From Butyriboletus loyo (Eukaryota > Basidiomycota > Agaricomycetes > Boletales > Boletaceae), in contig JBBPSI010000039.1 in NCBI GenBank assembly GCA_038093515.1, positions 99,321 through 163,320 of the forward strand: DNA of 64,000 nucleotides. The letters are read 5' to 3'. The notes under the pieces were generated by a model. It was given only the letters and a program-made list of their open reading frames with translations. It was not told the DNA's origin and did not search any database. Below are positions 34,088 to 46,752 of this stretch, piece after piece; position 1 is the first letter of the stretch; every line of letters starts with the position of its first letter. A program made the translations under genes and the position numbers.

Positions 34088-35815
34088 CTAAGATGATACC
34101 TCCATGGGTGTATGGCCGCTCGCAACGATCACGTCTTCCGCTGCGGACCGTCGCGCCTTGCGTTCCGCAGCCTGCGCTTGTAGTACCTCGACTTCCTGCT
34201 TTAGCTTTGCCTACCAAAAAATCGGCTACGCTGGTATGGTACGTTGTTGCTCGAATCCACTTACCACCTTAGACTCGAGCTCGAGCTTGTCAAAGATCGA
34301 ATAAGCGGGGGCCGGTGGCGGCGGAGTCACAAGAATACCTGTCCACGTCATGAGTGACGTACAAGGATGGGTTTGGTGATTGGGATAGTTACCAAAGGCA
34401 GCCTTTTTGAAGACCTCTTCCATGAGTTCGTGGTTGCGTTTATACCGTGTCAACGCGAGCGTCCGTGTCGATATCATCTCGAACTCATCTAAGGCATGAA
34501 GAACCCATGAGAACCTCCACATCCGAAACAGTAACTTATCCCACCTGCAGAGTCATCGTCGTCCAATCGAGGTGGTCCAGGCCGTTGCTATAAAAACCCA
34601 GCACAACTTGTTAGCTTACAAACGCGACCAAGCGAGAGCGAAAACACACCCCTCCCATGCTCCCACTTCGCTCCCGTGCACGTTCCCGTTCCCGCCGTCT
34701 TTCCAGCGACTCCATGTTGCTGTTCTGCTGTGCCAGCATGGCTTGCGGTGTCATACCTATCCCCTGCGGGTTCATACCCATGGTTTGCGGGTTCATGCCC
34801 TGAGGCGCCATACCCATTCCTGCTTGATTCATCCCCATTGCTTGAGGGCTCATGCCTATTGGGCCTGGAGGTGGAGGGGGGCCAGCGGAAGGCGGATAAA
34901 CTTTTTGTCCAGCCTTGTCGCCCAAGACATATACGGGAGGCTCAGTGATCTGACGGAGCGGGTATTGTCGTACGGGCGAATTCAGTAACGAGGGAACGGT
35001 CTCTGAAAATGTATCAGTATTGGAAGTGGAGCACAATAGAAGACGTCAGAAACGTGGTTCAAAATATGTTGTCAAGTCACTAGGCTCGTAATGCATGGTT
35101 CCAAAGTGCCAATGGACTGAGCAGGACAGGGAAGATGTCGGGGGAAAAGAGGATTCAAAACATCGTGGAACATCATTCCAGAAGATAAAGGCGATAAGGA
35201 GTGAGAATGTATGGGGTATCTGAAACAAGGGACGTGGCGGAAAAACAAGGATGTGCCTAGACTCACGAATCACTGGTCCACGTGTGTAATGCACGAGTGT
35301 GATCTGTGGATGGCCACCCTTAATGAGACGATACCGACGTCGAATGCGCCACGCGTTCGCCTCTTGCGTATTGGGCAAGAACCCATATTTTATTTCCATA
35401 ACTTCGATTTCCTAAAGAAAACAGTGCTGGAAGTTGGTTCATATGGCTCGGAAAGGGTGCGCTGAGACAGTACACGTACACGGTTGCCAGGTACCGGGAG
35501 CGCGTAGCGCGTTTCTTGGTCCTGATAGCGAATACCGTCGTTTGGGAATTGCGCGAGGTTGGGGAGAAAGATAAGGATGACTTGGCCCTCTGCAGTCAAA
35601 ACCAACATATCAGCGCTCGTTTTTAGAGCCCTGTCTCGTGCTGGCGTACCGACAGGCTTGTCAATAAACGTCCATGAATAAGGAACGGTGATGGATAGTT
35701 GTGCAGCGCGAGCAAGCATGTTTGCTGCAGCCTCGATAGTCACGTTTGCATGAAGCCCGATGTTTTCTGGAAAGCGAAGGCATGGAGCATCATGATGTGG
35801 TTGTTGAAAAGACAT
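34088..35815 (-). CDS. SSR4: SWI/SNF and RSC complex subunit Ssr4
   Basis: Chromatin-remodelling subunit known from fission yeast. Seven exons close to 389 residues: 35480-35815, 35267-35411, 34650-35002, 34545-34587, 34393-34488, 34265-34338 and 34088-34210. The N-terminal Ssr4 domain (about 1-160) reads SWTFIDKPVGTPARDRALKT, LIFLPNLAQFPNDGIRYQDQ, EIKYGFLPNTQEANAWRIRR, RYRLIKGGHPQITLVHYTRG. A middle low-complexity part repeats MG(M/I)xPQ. A basic-acidic coiled coil follows (ESLERRRERERARERSG), then DEFEMISTRTLALTRYKRNH and a C-terminal coiled coil to MEVSS. Lies 161 bases downstream of the aldo-keto reductase on the same strand. Confidence 0.85.
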
Positions 35816-35976
35816 TGCGGCATGGAATTTGAAGTGGTTATGATCCTGTTATGGATCACCGTTTGGGTGGTTGTTTGGATCGGAAGCTCATGCCAAACAA
35901 ACACACTCCGTCACGTGATCACGATTGACTTTACAAAGAAATACAGTGTACCTAAAGCAAAGAACACAATATTTGC

Positions 35977-37692
35977 TCACTCCCCATCAAACACGTCAAA
36001 GGGTAATTTCCAGCCCCTGCTGGGGTTCACGACACGCTTGGGCGGGTGCGAAGCAGCAGCCTTTTCGAGTTTTTCAAAGTCCTCGGGAGAAATCTCGAAA
36101 ACTAGTGGCGATCAGTATTTCCTTCCTAATTTGTACCCAATATGAGTGAAACACACCATCAAAGTTCTCGACGATGCGAGAACGTGTTACACTCTTAGGC
36201 AGAACAACCGTCTGAAGACCAGCAGTCAGAGGCTCATCCGAAATGTCGTGATAATACTTACACCACGCTGGACATGCCACGATATTATTACTTGCGCAGG
36301 GGTGATACCAAGCTTGCAAGCGATATCTTTTACCTGGGAACACACCAGTGAGGTTTCTAAGATACAGGATAGAGCGAGAATATCGCGTACCTCAGGAACT
36401 GCGAGAGTCTCTTTGACTTGTTTGTTGCTACCGAGCGGCGAGTATGCCTCAAGCAAAAGACTATTCTCTTTCGACCACTGAGTAACATCATGAGAATGAT
36501 AGTCTGGAAATGGCGCATATATGCTACAAAACCAACCTTAAGGAGCTCAGGTTGAGGGTTCCAGAAATTAAGCTCGACCTGGTTGACAGCTGGTTGATAC
36601 TTCAAGGAGTTGGATGTCAAATTCTGAATTCTGCGAAACAGATGAGGATATAAGGATGCTAAAAACGAAGAGATGTGTCGACAAACCGTCGGACGTTGAA
36701 GCTGGGTAAACACACATCGAGCGGACATTCACAAGATAACAAGTGTGGTGCTCACTTGCTAATACCGATGTTTCTGATCTTGCCTTTATCAACCAGTTCC
36801 TCGAGCTTCTGCCAAGTCGGATAGGGATCCACAGTGAGGTCCTCATCCAAAATGTTGTTTCCATCCTTCTTGAATGCGATGGGCCTAATCGATCTAGCGT
36901 CACAAGTCATAGCGGATAACAGACACTGAAATACCAATGGATCAAGTACAAGTCAAGATAATCAGTGCCGAGCTTGGAGAGTGAGTCGTCTAGGACAGGT
37001 TCGATGTCCTCGGGGGCATGGAAATTGTTCCATAACTAATAGACGAGATCAAATCAATACACCCGACATTCAGATGGAAAGGTAACTTGCCTTAGACGTT
37101 AGCCAGATTTCTTCGCGTGGTACGTCGCTCTCCCCCAGAGCTTTCCCTACTTCGGCCTCATTCTGGACAAATTATGAGGGCTTATCTCCAAGCTTTGCAT
37201 GAAAGGGGGTATGTACCCTATAAACCCACGCTCCGTCGATATGTCGATAACCAGCCCTCAGCGCCGTCTGTAGTCCTTAGCATCGTCTGAGAAATGTATA
37301 AATCGGCATACCTTGACAGCATCGCCGACCTCGCCTGTTCCGGCCTGCCAAACGCCTATGTGAATAAAGTGAGTTCATGCGATCGGCATATGATGAACCC
37401 CTCTCCTACCGAGAGCGACAGTGGGGATTTTATCTCCAGATGGTAACGTATAGTGAGATGGGAGCCTCGCCAAGTTGCTCTGGTTCCTTCGTGGGCCATA
37501 GCACGTTATCCAGAAACCTCTGGAGCGTGCGACCCGAGCCGCAGAGAACGAAGCATACATAAGGGCGGCGAAGGAAAGAAAGTAGAGAATAAGCCTCTTC
37601 TTTCCAAGACGTTTTGTGCGGTGAATAAACTGTCCTTCGTCGTCGTCTCCGTCAACGGTAGAAAGTGGTTCGTAAAGTGGTGGGAAGGCCAT
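35977..37692 (-). CDS. Aldo-keto reductase with N-terminal membrane anchor
   Basis: NADPH-dependent reductase of the AKR superfamily. Twelve exons close to 375 residues. Residues 1-70 are an extension with a hydrophobic segment [20 protein letters not shown] (about 30-50), a likely signal anchor. The barrel starts at [20 protein letters not shown]. Catalytic tetrad positions are visible: Asp in [11 protein letters not shown], Tyr in VYRNEAEVG, Lys in WLTSKLW and His in [33 protein letters not shown] and [15 protein letters not shown] (cofactor binding) follow. One exon is 15 bases (36687-36701, FNVRR) and the intron after LTSK has a GC donor (AAG|GCAAGT, near 37090). Substrate unknown; an ER location is inferred from the anchor. 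Confidence 0.92.
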
Positions 37693-37810
37693 TACTCAGG
37701 CGTTTGGGCAACTTCGGCAACCGTTAAATAGGGCTTCCTTGATATATTGCACGTGACCTTGCGTCATATTATTATCATCGTAGATGGCCAAATAAATATC
37801 ATCATCATCA

Positions 37811-38173
37811 TTATCCGGCCCGTGAAACTCCGGTTAGGACCAAACTGCATAAACCGACTGGGACAACGACAACGACGGCCCCGATGATCACCCTTTGAGA
37901 CCATGCGCCCCGAAAATATCCGACAGTGTTATGCGGCACTCCTGCAGGCGTCCAATAATCCGGCGTTGTGTTGGTTCGGAAGAGTTGCCCATGTACATCC
38001 TTCGCGACGGGGGGGCGCGAGACGCTCACTGATTGACCACATTGTAGCAACGACGCCTCCGCAACCCGCAAACAACACTCCTGCGGCATGTGGACGGCCG
38101 CGTCCAAGAGAGTCTTATCACCCGTCGCCGTCTGACATGCGGAGAGAAAGACACCTTCGAGATCACTCAGCAA
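37811..38173 (-). pseudogene. CHAT-domain fragment
   Basis: The frame reads LSDLEGVFLSACQTATGDKT, then LLDAAVHMPQE: the strand and loop around the catalytic cysteine of CHAT (caspase-HetF-associated with TPR) peptidases, which fungal TPR-CHAT proteins share. What follows is only loosely like the rest of the domain. The upstream half with the catalytic His (typically in a HFACHG-type motif) was not found on 38174-38600. Treated as a relic of a TPR-CHAT gene. Confidence 0.6.
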
Positions 38174-39314
38174 GATCTCCGCCCTGCTTGAAGCGGCTTG
38201 ACAACTGACAGGATTCCTCGTGTGCTGCGCCTGGTGTAGAATTCAGCTCCACAGATGATCGGCCGACTTGACGTCCAGTATGCTGTTGTGCTGTTAGATC
38301 GGTCAGTTGGCAAACTTGAAGAAAGATATGGATAGGGTATTACCTGCTACATAAACATTCCACTTGTTTTCGCATTCTGATGTTGAAGTAGGGGGGGAAG
38401 CAAGGTACAGCGAGAGACCCGTTTGGGATTGCCTTGAAAGTACCCGATTCTACGGCAAAGGATGTTGCATCAGTGCGTCACCCCTAGCCTCGAAGTTGCG
38501 GCACGATGTAACAGGGTGTATTGGTACCTATTCTCGTACGCACTTCAGACATGATTTCCGCAAGTGAAGCAGGGTCTAGACCTTGAATAAATGGATTAAG
38601 GGGTGTAAAGATGACACGGAAGTAATGAACGTCGACAGATGAGATTAGCCGATGTCGGTCTTAATCGTGCACCAACATGAGCTTACCCAATCGCCAAAAG
38701 CCAGCCACAGACCCCCTACTCACGGCGAGTTGATAACAGTCCTCTACCACACTCACATCATTTTGTATGTCCTGTCTAGCAAGGGGCGCAGTCCTCTCCA
38801 TGGGACACTAAACAATGATCTAAAAAAACACGAGCTTACGCTTAGCGTGCACTTGAGTTATCTGCGCAGTAATCCCGTTTTAATTACCGTACTGGACACG
38901 ATTCGGCGGCGGGAAAGTGTCATGGCCTCGCCAGCGGATTGTCCTCGTTGGTAGAATTCCCTCACCACCGTGGTCGTGTTGTTAAGAACATGGAGAAGGA
39001 ATGATAACTCTCACCAATTGGAGGTACAATGGTGTTCCTGATGCACTGATGCACCAGCAGGCTGACCTCGTTTGGAAACGACGTTCTCGCAGTAAAGGTC
39101 ACCCAAGGTAAAACCCGGTTGCTGACCCAGGCCCCGTTCAACAGTGACAGCAGTCTGCCATTCGTTACATGTCTCTGGTCAAACGCCGTCTGTCTGTCTG
39201 TCGATCGTCGAGCGAGTTCGGTCAGTTTATGTAAAACGTTTTGCTGTGGTGGTCAGGACCAGGTTTAATTTTACGGCACAGTACAAGTCGCAACAGCGCG
39301 GTTCAACTGTTGTC
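38174..39314. other. Gap with no recognised gene
   Basis: About 1.1 kb. It may contain further decayed parts of the CHAT gene on the minus strand, for example LDPASLAEIMSEVRTRIG near 38520-38575, but no domain can be named. Nothing else seen. Confidence 0.4.
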
Positions 39315-40531
39315 ATGTCTGACTTGATCTCCACACCATCTCAAACGCAGAGCATAGTCTCGAACGAGGCTTTCGAATCGCTCATAGATCTCCTTACATC
39401 CGATGGCATTGACGAAAACCCATCAGGATGCAGTGCCCGCACGCAGCCGAACGTGGCGTTGAGAGATTCATCGGGAAAACTGGATTTTGATAGGATTCGT
39501 CGGTTTTTAACAGCACAGAACGAGAGTCATCGAGTTTCTACCCCCTCGGGACCTCTTGGCGAACTGAAAAATCGCATACAGTCCCCAACTGTGCACAACG
39601 AGGACGGGGACAGTGATGATGAGCCCCACTCACACCGAAGCACATCCTCAACGATCCCTTCCCGTTCCACTTCCATGTCCCCAAAGCTGGTTGAACGCCC
39701 AGTTACTTATCATAGACGTAGCTCAACGTTCGGAAATCAACCATGGGCGGCAATCCATGAGAACGCGGTAGCAGCCAAAGTAGTACACGGTTCTCGTCGC
39801 TTTTGGAATTAGGTACTGACAGCGCTTCACAGGAGGACGTGTTGCATCAACCCCTTTCGTTTGATGAATTGAGCACGGCGCTTGCGAGTGCTCACGAGGA
39901 AGTGGCGAATCTTCGTCGACGGTACGATGAACTTCAGGCTTTGGTTTCCAAGCGCTTGGGAGCCGAAATACGAGATCAGGTCAAACTCTCCCCAGGTGCT
40001 GTGAGTACTGAGAAGGTTGAACCTGACACGGACAATGGACGCGTTGAAACACGAGATGTGGGTTCCCAAGCACAACCAAGAGTTGTTGTGCCTCCGGCCC
40101 CTCTACCCTCAGATGTGCCCACCGAAATTGCCAGCCTCTCTGAGAATGAGGCGAAGATAGTATTGAACGTGAGTGGCCTAAGTTCTTGTGTAACTGGTGG
40201 CTGAGCCATGTCTGATGACTAGGTCCTTGCACGTTCATTGAATCTCTCACTAAGTACCATGCGCTCAATGACTAGCCCCTCGACTTCTGCTGCGCACACG
40301 CCGCCGCAACAGGGTTTATTCTCCCCAAATCCGACCCGACAACATGATTTAGCCTCCATCACTCGCGTAATCAAGTTCCTTAGCACAGTGGACGAGCTTG
40401 TCTGGCGGCGGGCCTCGGGTCCGTCTGGACCACGTACATTACTGCCGGTGTTTTCCGAGGAGAATTTTGTTGCGCTCGTCGCTCGTCTTGAGCTATGGGA
40501 ACGGGCGGTCCGGCGATCATCAAGAATTTGA
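39315..40531 (+). CDS. Unknown protein with coiled coil
   Basis: Not recognised. Three exons: 39315 to about 39782, 39833-40168 and 40223-40531, about 370 residues. The start is MSDLISTPSQTQSIVSN. The first 150 residues are Ser-rich and acidic. Then LSTALASAHEEVANLRRRYD continues as a heptad-like coiled coil (about 170-205). A Pro/Ser-rich part precedes LASITRVIKFLSTVDELVW and LVARLELWERAVRR. The stop at 40529-40531 may be a frameshift product: one frame over, the DNA continues GDHQEFEDWFNDVIQGKPVR, which looks like a natural continuation of WERAVR. The donor of intron 1 is ambiguous (39780 or 39783). Confidence 0.6.
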
Positions 40532-41029
40532 AGACTGGTTCAATGACGTGATTCAAGGCAAGCCTGTCCGCTGGACAAGACCATCATTCCTGCAGAACGC
40601 AACAGTTACATTTGCACAAAACTTGACGCTTTGCGTTGTCACTTTCATGCTCGATCCTCGTCCACCTCATCATCCGGGAGGACGATTTATGATACCCCAC
40701 ACCCAAGTCTCGTGCTGTGTATACCGTTGCTTTCACTTGTTGATCTAGATTCATAAATGTACTCGTGACTCTTTCATTATCTGTCACTAGGATAGGATGT
40801 TGGTTTGTCTATACTCATCGTTGTGGGCTGACGCGAAAACTGCCGGGGAAATGATAGAACGGCAATTGACAAAATGTACTCAATATATATATCTTTGCAC
40901 CCGCGTTGACTTTCCCTCGCTGGATGGATTTCACTGCGTTGTGTACACGTCTGTAGTAACCAGTTAGGGTGTGTTCCAAATCTGGTAAGCCGAGTTGTAG
41001 TGTTACTTGACTGACGACGAGCAGGTCGT
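40532..41029. other. Intergenic
   Basis: Starts with the possible out-of-frame continuation of the preceding gene (to about 40700), followed by AT-rich sequence and the WDR24 promoter region. Nothing else seen. Confidence 0.5.
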
Positions 41030-44000
41030 ATGCAGGCAACCGTCCAGAGACGCTCCTCGACGTTTACTGCAGCGGCATCCCTACCACTGCAGTCCTTCGC
41101 AGGTGATTTCTTTTCGGATTCACGCCTTCATGGGTACCAGGGACCAAGTCGGAACGTGCGCCTACCTCGTGTGACCACCAGCGGAGGTGGCACGGTGGCC
41201 AAAAGCGAAGACAGTGCGAGGTGTGTGGTCGCCGGAAGGGAATGTTCGTCCAACTACTCATTTTTTCATTCGGTGTCTTCTGACGACGGTATCGAACAGC
41301 CCTGCGCATCCTTCGTTTGTCGGATCCGGAAGACACTGCCCCCACGGAGCAAAAGTCGAGCGTTGGACATGGTGGACATCGCGTTGAGTTGTCCAAGAAC
41401 CTCTGGGATGGAAGCGGACTCAAGATTGAAAGCGCAAGCACCGATGTTGCGTGGTGTAGCGGCAGTTCGTAATTCCTTTGCTGCGCAATCCGCTTCGAGG
41501 ATTGAGGTCACCAGTAGATTATAGCAACAAGATACTGACAAGCGCTAGAAACGGCGATCTCATTATGTGGGATTTGGACAAGCCTGGCAGTACGAAGTAC
41601 GGTAGGTGTCTTTGACTGTCTGCTTTCATGACTGACGTGCCCATAGAAAGAAAGACAAAGAATCACATTCGTTCTATTCACAAGCTGTCCTGCTCGTCCA
41701 TAGTCCCCTACTATTGCATTACTGGTTCTGCGGACGGCGACATGCGCATCTGGGTACGTTTTGCTTCCCCTTTTGTCTTTGTGTTGTACTGATGTCATGT
41801 AGGATCTACGGGACATGTCGCGTTCAGTGATGAAGATCCATCACCCCACTTCCGTCCGGTCCCTCGTTTTCTCGCCCTCCCTTTCACATCCGTTGCAAGC
41901 GGTCGTTGGTCTTGACAATGGTTCCATATACCGCTGGGACTTGCAAATGGGCCAGCGTGGTCAGCTAGACCGGTTGCCCATGGCGCATACAGGCTCCATC
42001 CTGTCATTGGATTGGTGCAGCACCTCTGTCACGCGCAAGGGTGCGGACAACGTTCCTACACAGATGGAACAGAGTTGGATTGTCAGTGGTGGGCTCGATC
42101 ATACAGTAAAGGTGTGTCGCTTCAACCTCGCCACCACCGTGGCTGATTGTGCGAAGATGTGGGATCTCTCGGGATCAAGCACCTCATCACACATCGTCAA
42201 CAAACCGACGTATGTACTTCACCCTTCATATCCAGTCAGACGTGTTCTTTGGCGGCCTGAATATCCCTGCGAATTGGCACTAGTTTCAAACGCAGAGTTC
42301 AGTGGGGGTGGGGGTGGGGGTGCAGATCTCTTGGCGAGCCCTCGGATGCAGAACGCCACACCCGCCTTTCTTTCTGCGGCTGCTCCAGTATCCGATTTGA
42401 AAGACGCAGAGAGAAAGCCTGGCTTGGTAGGCGAGACGGTCGAGATATGGGACGTGCGTCGCGGGTGGATCGCCAAGTGGACCGTCGATACCAGCGTTTC
42501 CGATGGTGCGGTGACTGGTACACGTTCATCCTTGTTTTTGGCGTCGGGCCTATGCTCAACCATGTTCAGATACCGTTTTCCGTGACTCTCATGCACTTTT
42601 GGTTCAGCATGCGTCTGGGACCTTTGCCCAGATCGACCTGAGACACTCACATCGACCCATCGATGCAGTACCGAGGGTTGCATTGTCTTGGAATGCTGCT
42701 GGTGGTTCAGAGGGTGCGTTAGCGTTCGTTGTGGATAAACGTGAGCAGTGGGAAGTCCCTTATGATGATGTGTGAGTGCTCTTTGTTCTCTTTCCGTGCG
42801 CTACTCATGGGTTTCTGTCGATAGCCACCCAGATCGGCGCTCGTTGCTCGCCGACCGGAAGTGGAGGTTGAAGGCATTGGGCGGCAAGAGCCGTGTTCCA
42901 GGTTTACAGAATTTGGGAATGTATGTTCACGTACCCCCCTCTGAACACGCAGGGCCGGATATATTTGTGAGACTTGCCAAGGGTTATGTTGTTCCTGGGA
43001 AGCCAACAACGAAGAAAGAAGTATGTGCTTTGAACGCAGAGGTGAGTGCACGTCTTATGAATCTTAGATCGTTTTCCATATACACCGGGGAACTTATATT
43101 TTGTCTTGTTAGGTTGCTATTCAAGCTGGGAACATACACGCTGCTCAGGCGTGGATGTTGTTGGGATCACTTTTAACGGACATCGTCCCAGAGTCGGTTA
43201 CCGCTTCGCTACCAGCCTCAAACGAGGTGGACTCACCGTATCCGCTCACTCACTCGGTTTCAGCGCCGAGTGCTCTGCCTTTGGATGAGGGCATGAATCT
43301 GCATAGCACTGGGCCAGTGTCCAAACCGGCCTCTTACCGTGCCATGTCGGCCGATTCTGTTGCCCAACCCGTCGCATCACCCCTTCATTCGCCATCTCAA
43401 TCACGTATCGGTCACCATCACAGTCATGTACAGACACCACGTTCTGCATCGGTCAATGGTGCCAGTTCTGTCGTGCCTGCATCGAACGAGGATCGTAAGC
43501 ATTTCCGACATCGTCCCGAGGCCCAACTACCTCCACTCACCAAGCCGCCCCCCAACTCGCGTAATCTGACGCCGGTGTCGTCGGCGTCGTCATCACCACG
43601 TCATGTCCCTATCGCACTTCCTTCCACACCGGCTCTCCCACCCACGACGATGATGACGCCAGCGACGGTCACGCCGAGACGGCCCCCTATACTCGTCTCG
43701 ACTACTTTATCGCTGCATTCACACGCTCGCCGGCCCTCGGTCTATGGCCGAGTGACGAACGCACACAGCGAGAGCCCGAGCGCAGCAAGCGTGAGCGACA
43801 AAAGTCTCCGGCACGTCGGCGAAGGTGCGCTCGATGACTCGGACTCGTCGGACGGTGCGACGAGCGAGAGCATCGTGGACAGTCACGCGAGCGAGATCGA
43901 ACACGTCGAGTTGGCGCCCATGCTGCCCAAGGCGAACGTAGCCAAGGCGAGGAGTATGAGCGCCGCGCGGGCGGGGCCTGCCCATCCCAGTCCGTTATCG

Positions 44001-45431
44001 CAACTCGCCGGTCAGCAGCAGTGGACAGAGGAGGAGGAGGAGCCAAGCCCGGGACCGAGCAAACGCCACATCGAAGATGACGACGGGAGTCCTTCCCCAG
44101 TGTCCTCCGATACGGACGGCGAACGAAGCGACGACTCAAAGGGGGAGGTCCGACATCGTACGTCGACGATGAAATCGAGGTCGATGACGCGATCGAGGTC
44201 GCGAAAGAATTCGGGTACGAACGCGAGGCAATGGAAAATTCGGAGTAGGAGTTCAACAATGGCGTCGCTCGCTGCGCCGTTGGTGTCGCCTGCACGGTCG
44301 TCGCCCAGCGGGCCACTGACGGACTCTGCGAAGCATTCTCGTGGTGTGATCGGGAGGAGGGGGAGTCAAAGTAGCGTTGAAACGGTCATTGCTGCATCAA
44401 TTCGTGAGCAGGAAAGCGAGGCGGGGGCGGCGGATTCGAGCCAGGATCTTGCGGGTGCCGGAGCCCAGGAGCCTGCAAGCTGGGCGGAGATGAGCCATCG
44501 GCAAAAGGTGACGGTTGTGGGAGAGGAAAGTCAACTACAGGAAGCAGGTTGGCGTGCGCTGCGAGAGGCTCTAGAAGAGTATGCAGACGAGGTTGGTCCT
44601 CCGCTTTACCTGGAAGGAGAACAGAGTATTGAAGTGATATCACCATCAGGGCGACATCCAGATGTGTGCAATGCTCGCGCTAGTGGCTCCTGAGGAGCTC
44701 AAGCTGGAGTTCGGTCGGACGATCCAGTTCGTCGAGGCTTATGTCGGTGAGTGGGTGCAATCTGAATCATACCGTTCAACGATATCTGAGTCGTTTACGC
44801 AAAAGACATGCTGGTACGATATCGACTTCACACCTGTGCAGCATACCTACGCAAGTATTCTGGGGTGGAAGAAGTGCAAATGACGACTAGAGTATGTCCC
44901 TCAATCCAATGTATGATCCATCCTATCTCACAGCTGGCGAATAGCTCGAGACCGTCATTTACACTGTATGCCGGAAGTGCCGGAAGCCCGTGGTCGCCGT
45001 TCGTTCGAGAAACCCATTCGTGAAAGCGACCCACGCGATATGTGCCACATGCAAGGAAACCGTGGTGAGGTGTTCGATATGGTACGTGGTTTGATGTGGT
45101 CCAGCAGGCCGGTGAGCTGATTTGTGATTGAACTTATAGTCATCTTCCCGTCCGCACCCTCCTCTTTCAATGTTCGGTCTGTTCGCACGGCGGTCATCAA
45201 GATTGTTACAGACGGTACTACATGGAACGTCCGATGGTTGAGCTTCCGGTGCCTTCGCTCATGCGGGGACGACAACTGCAGAGGGAACATGCTGGTGGGA
45301 ACGAAGCAGAGGCAGGACGGGGAGTGAGAGATGGAGCGGGAGAAAGGGGTATGACGGGGCATCCTTGTGCAGCTGGATGTGGACATGTTTGCTGGGTTGC
45401 TGTTGGTCAGAGGAGTGACGATCAGATGTAG
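41030..45431 (+). CDS. RTC1: WD-repeat protein WDR24/Rtc1 (GATOR2/SEACAT subunit)
   Basis: Component of the complex that relays amino-acid sufficiency to TORC1 at the vacuole. Thirteen exons from 41030 close exactly to 1248 residues; the largest is 43113-44591. The N-terminal propeller reads RCVVAGRESLRILRLSDPED, KILTSARNGDLIMWDLDKPG, ITGSADGDMRIWDLRDMSRS, SVRSLVFSP, VVGLDNGSIYRWDLQMG, WIVSGGLDHTVKMWDL, NKPTYVLHPSYPVRRVLWRP and GETVEIWDVRRGWIAKWTVD. VAIQAGNIHAAQAWMLLGSL opens a Ser-rich, probably disordered exon of 493 codons. Then RLHTCAAYLRKYSG, the zinc pairs YTVCRKCRKP and ICATCKETVVRC, and a C-terminal RING-like module (LFQCSVCSHGGHQDCYRRYY ... HPCAAGCGHVC). All junctions are GT-AG and in frame. 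Confidence 0.93.
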
Positions 45432-45543
45432 GATGTCCACGGATAGTTCGTGTCGAATAGAATCGTATTTCACGCGCGCCGGCATATAGAATTGTAGCCT
45501 GGTAGGTAGTGGCATTCATTCCGGATACTACGCGCAGCGTCTC

Positions 45544-46752
45544 TCAGTCGACCCAACTCCTCGGGTCCTTGAGTATTTTCACTAATTCCACTTCTTTCGT
45601 ATCTTGGTCCTCGGCCCCGAGTTCGCTACAATATTCCCATCTCGCTTCCGGCGGCAATCCCATCAAGACGTTCTCAACTTTCACCCCAGGTGTAGCAAGC
45701 CCAAATTTGGTTCCCCTGTCGACGACGAGGTTGAACTCCACGGCGCGACCACGTCTGAGAAGCTGCCATCGTCTCTCGGAAGGCACGAGCGACGCGTCCA
45801 TCCGCCTCTCCAGGATGCCTATAAAAGACGGAAGAAAACTATCCCCGAGAGATGCGACGAGCGTAAACAAGGCTTTCTGAGTGCTCAAACGAGTGACGGT
45901 CTCCTCCGACACGCCTCGGGGTTGCGCGTGGAGCAATGCACGCATCGCATCGGAATCCATGTCATCGAACCGGACGCCGCCGATCCCACGGTGCTCGCGC
46001 CTATGAGGGATGAAGAGATAGTCGTCACAGGATGTTTTGAATGGGGGATAGACGGACACGGAGGTGTCACTCCACGCGTCGCAAGCGGATTTGAGGGTGG
46101 TGTGAAAGTGACGAAAGTCGGGCTCGTTGACGTAGAAGGGTGTCAAGTCGGTGATGACGCCGAACCACCATGCGAGGACGGCAGGTTCTGGGTCGGGATT
46201 GTCATTGTCGCCGGACGTGGTTGGGTCGTGCGGACGGGGCTGAGGGAGGGGCGCGTCGAGGACTTCAAAGTAGCGGTAGTTGGCATGAACGCCCGGGACG
46301 CGTGGGTGGCGTGGGTGGATAACGAGACTGAGACCGGCTGCGAAAAAGGGGAGGCTCTTGTCGATGTCTTTAAGGGCTGCGTGAGCTGTGCTCATCTGCT
46401 TGATGGCAGCGGGTGGGAGAATGCCGTTTATGGTCGAGACGTTGACGCCGGCTTTTTCGATAGGATGATCATCTGCTCATTGTGTGGGTGCATGACGGGA
46501 CGAGCGATGGCATCGGATGGCAGAAGGGAAGGAGTGGGACGTACCGCTGTCGATAGATGTGCTATCTAGGGACGGGAATGTGCAGGAGAGACCACCTCCA
46601 CCCTCGTCCCGGCTCCACGACTCACGTCTAAACTTTTGGCCTGACCCATATGCTTCGAGCTTGGTCACGATGGTCTCTTGCAGCATGGTGATGTGGTCGG
46701 CCATGCGCTCGCGCATGGGCTTGGCGACAGAGGTGGCCAGCAATGTCACCAT
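45544..46752 (-). CDS. HEM13: Coproporphyrinogen III oxidase (aerobic)
   Basis: Oxygen-dependent decarboxylation of coproporphyrinogen III to protoporphyrinogen IX in haem synthesis. Two exons, 46545-46752 and 45544-46472, close to 378 residues. The order is family-typical: KFRRESWSRDEGGGGLSCTF, IEKAGVNVSTINGILPPAAI, HPRHPRVPGVHANYRYFEV, AWWFGVITDLTPFYV, YLFIPHRREHRGIGGVRFDD, WQLLRRGRAVEFNLVVDRGT, and FGLATPGVKVENVLMGLPPEARWEY is present at the end. ATG 46752 gives MVTLLATSVAKPMRERM with no mitochondrial presequence, as for the cytosolic fungal enzyme. Divergent from YAE1 across 178 bases. Confidence 0.96.

Noticed and set aside
43702..44316. 204-codon minus-strand frame
   Set aside because: Antisense to the long Ser-rich exon of WDR24; low-complexity Ser/Arg product with no motif.
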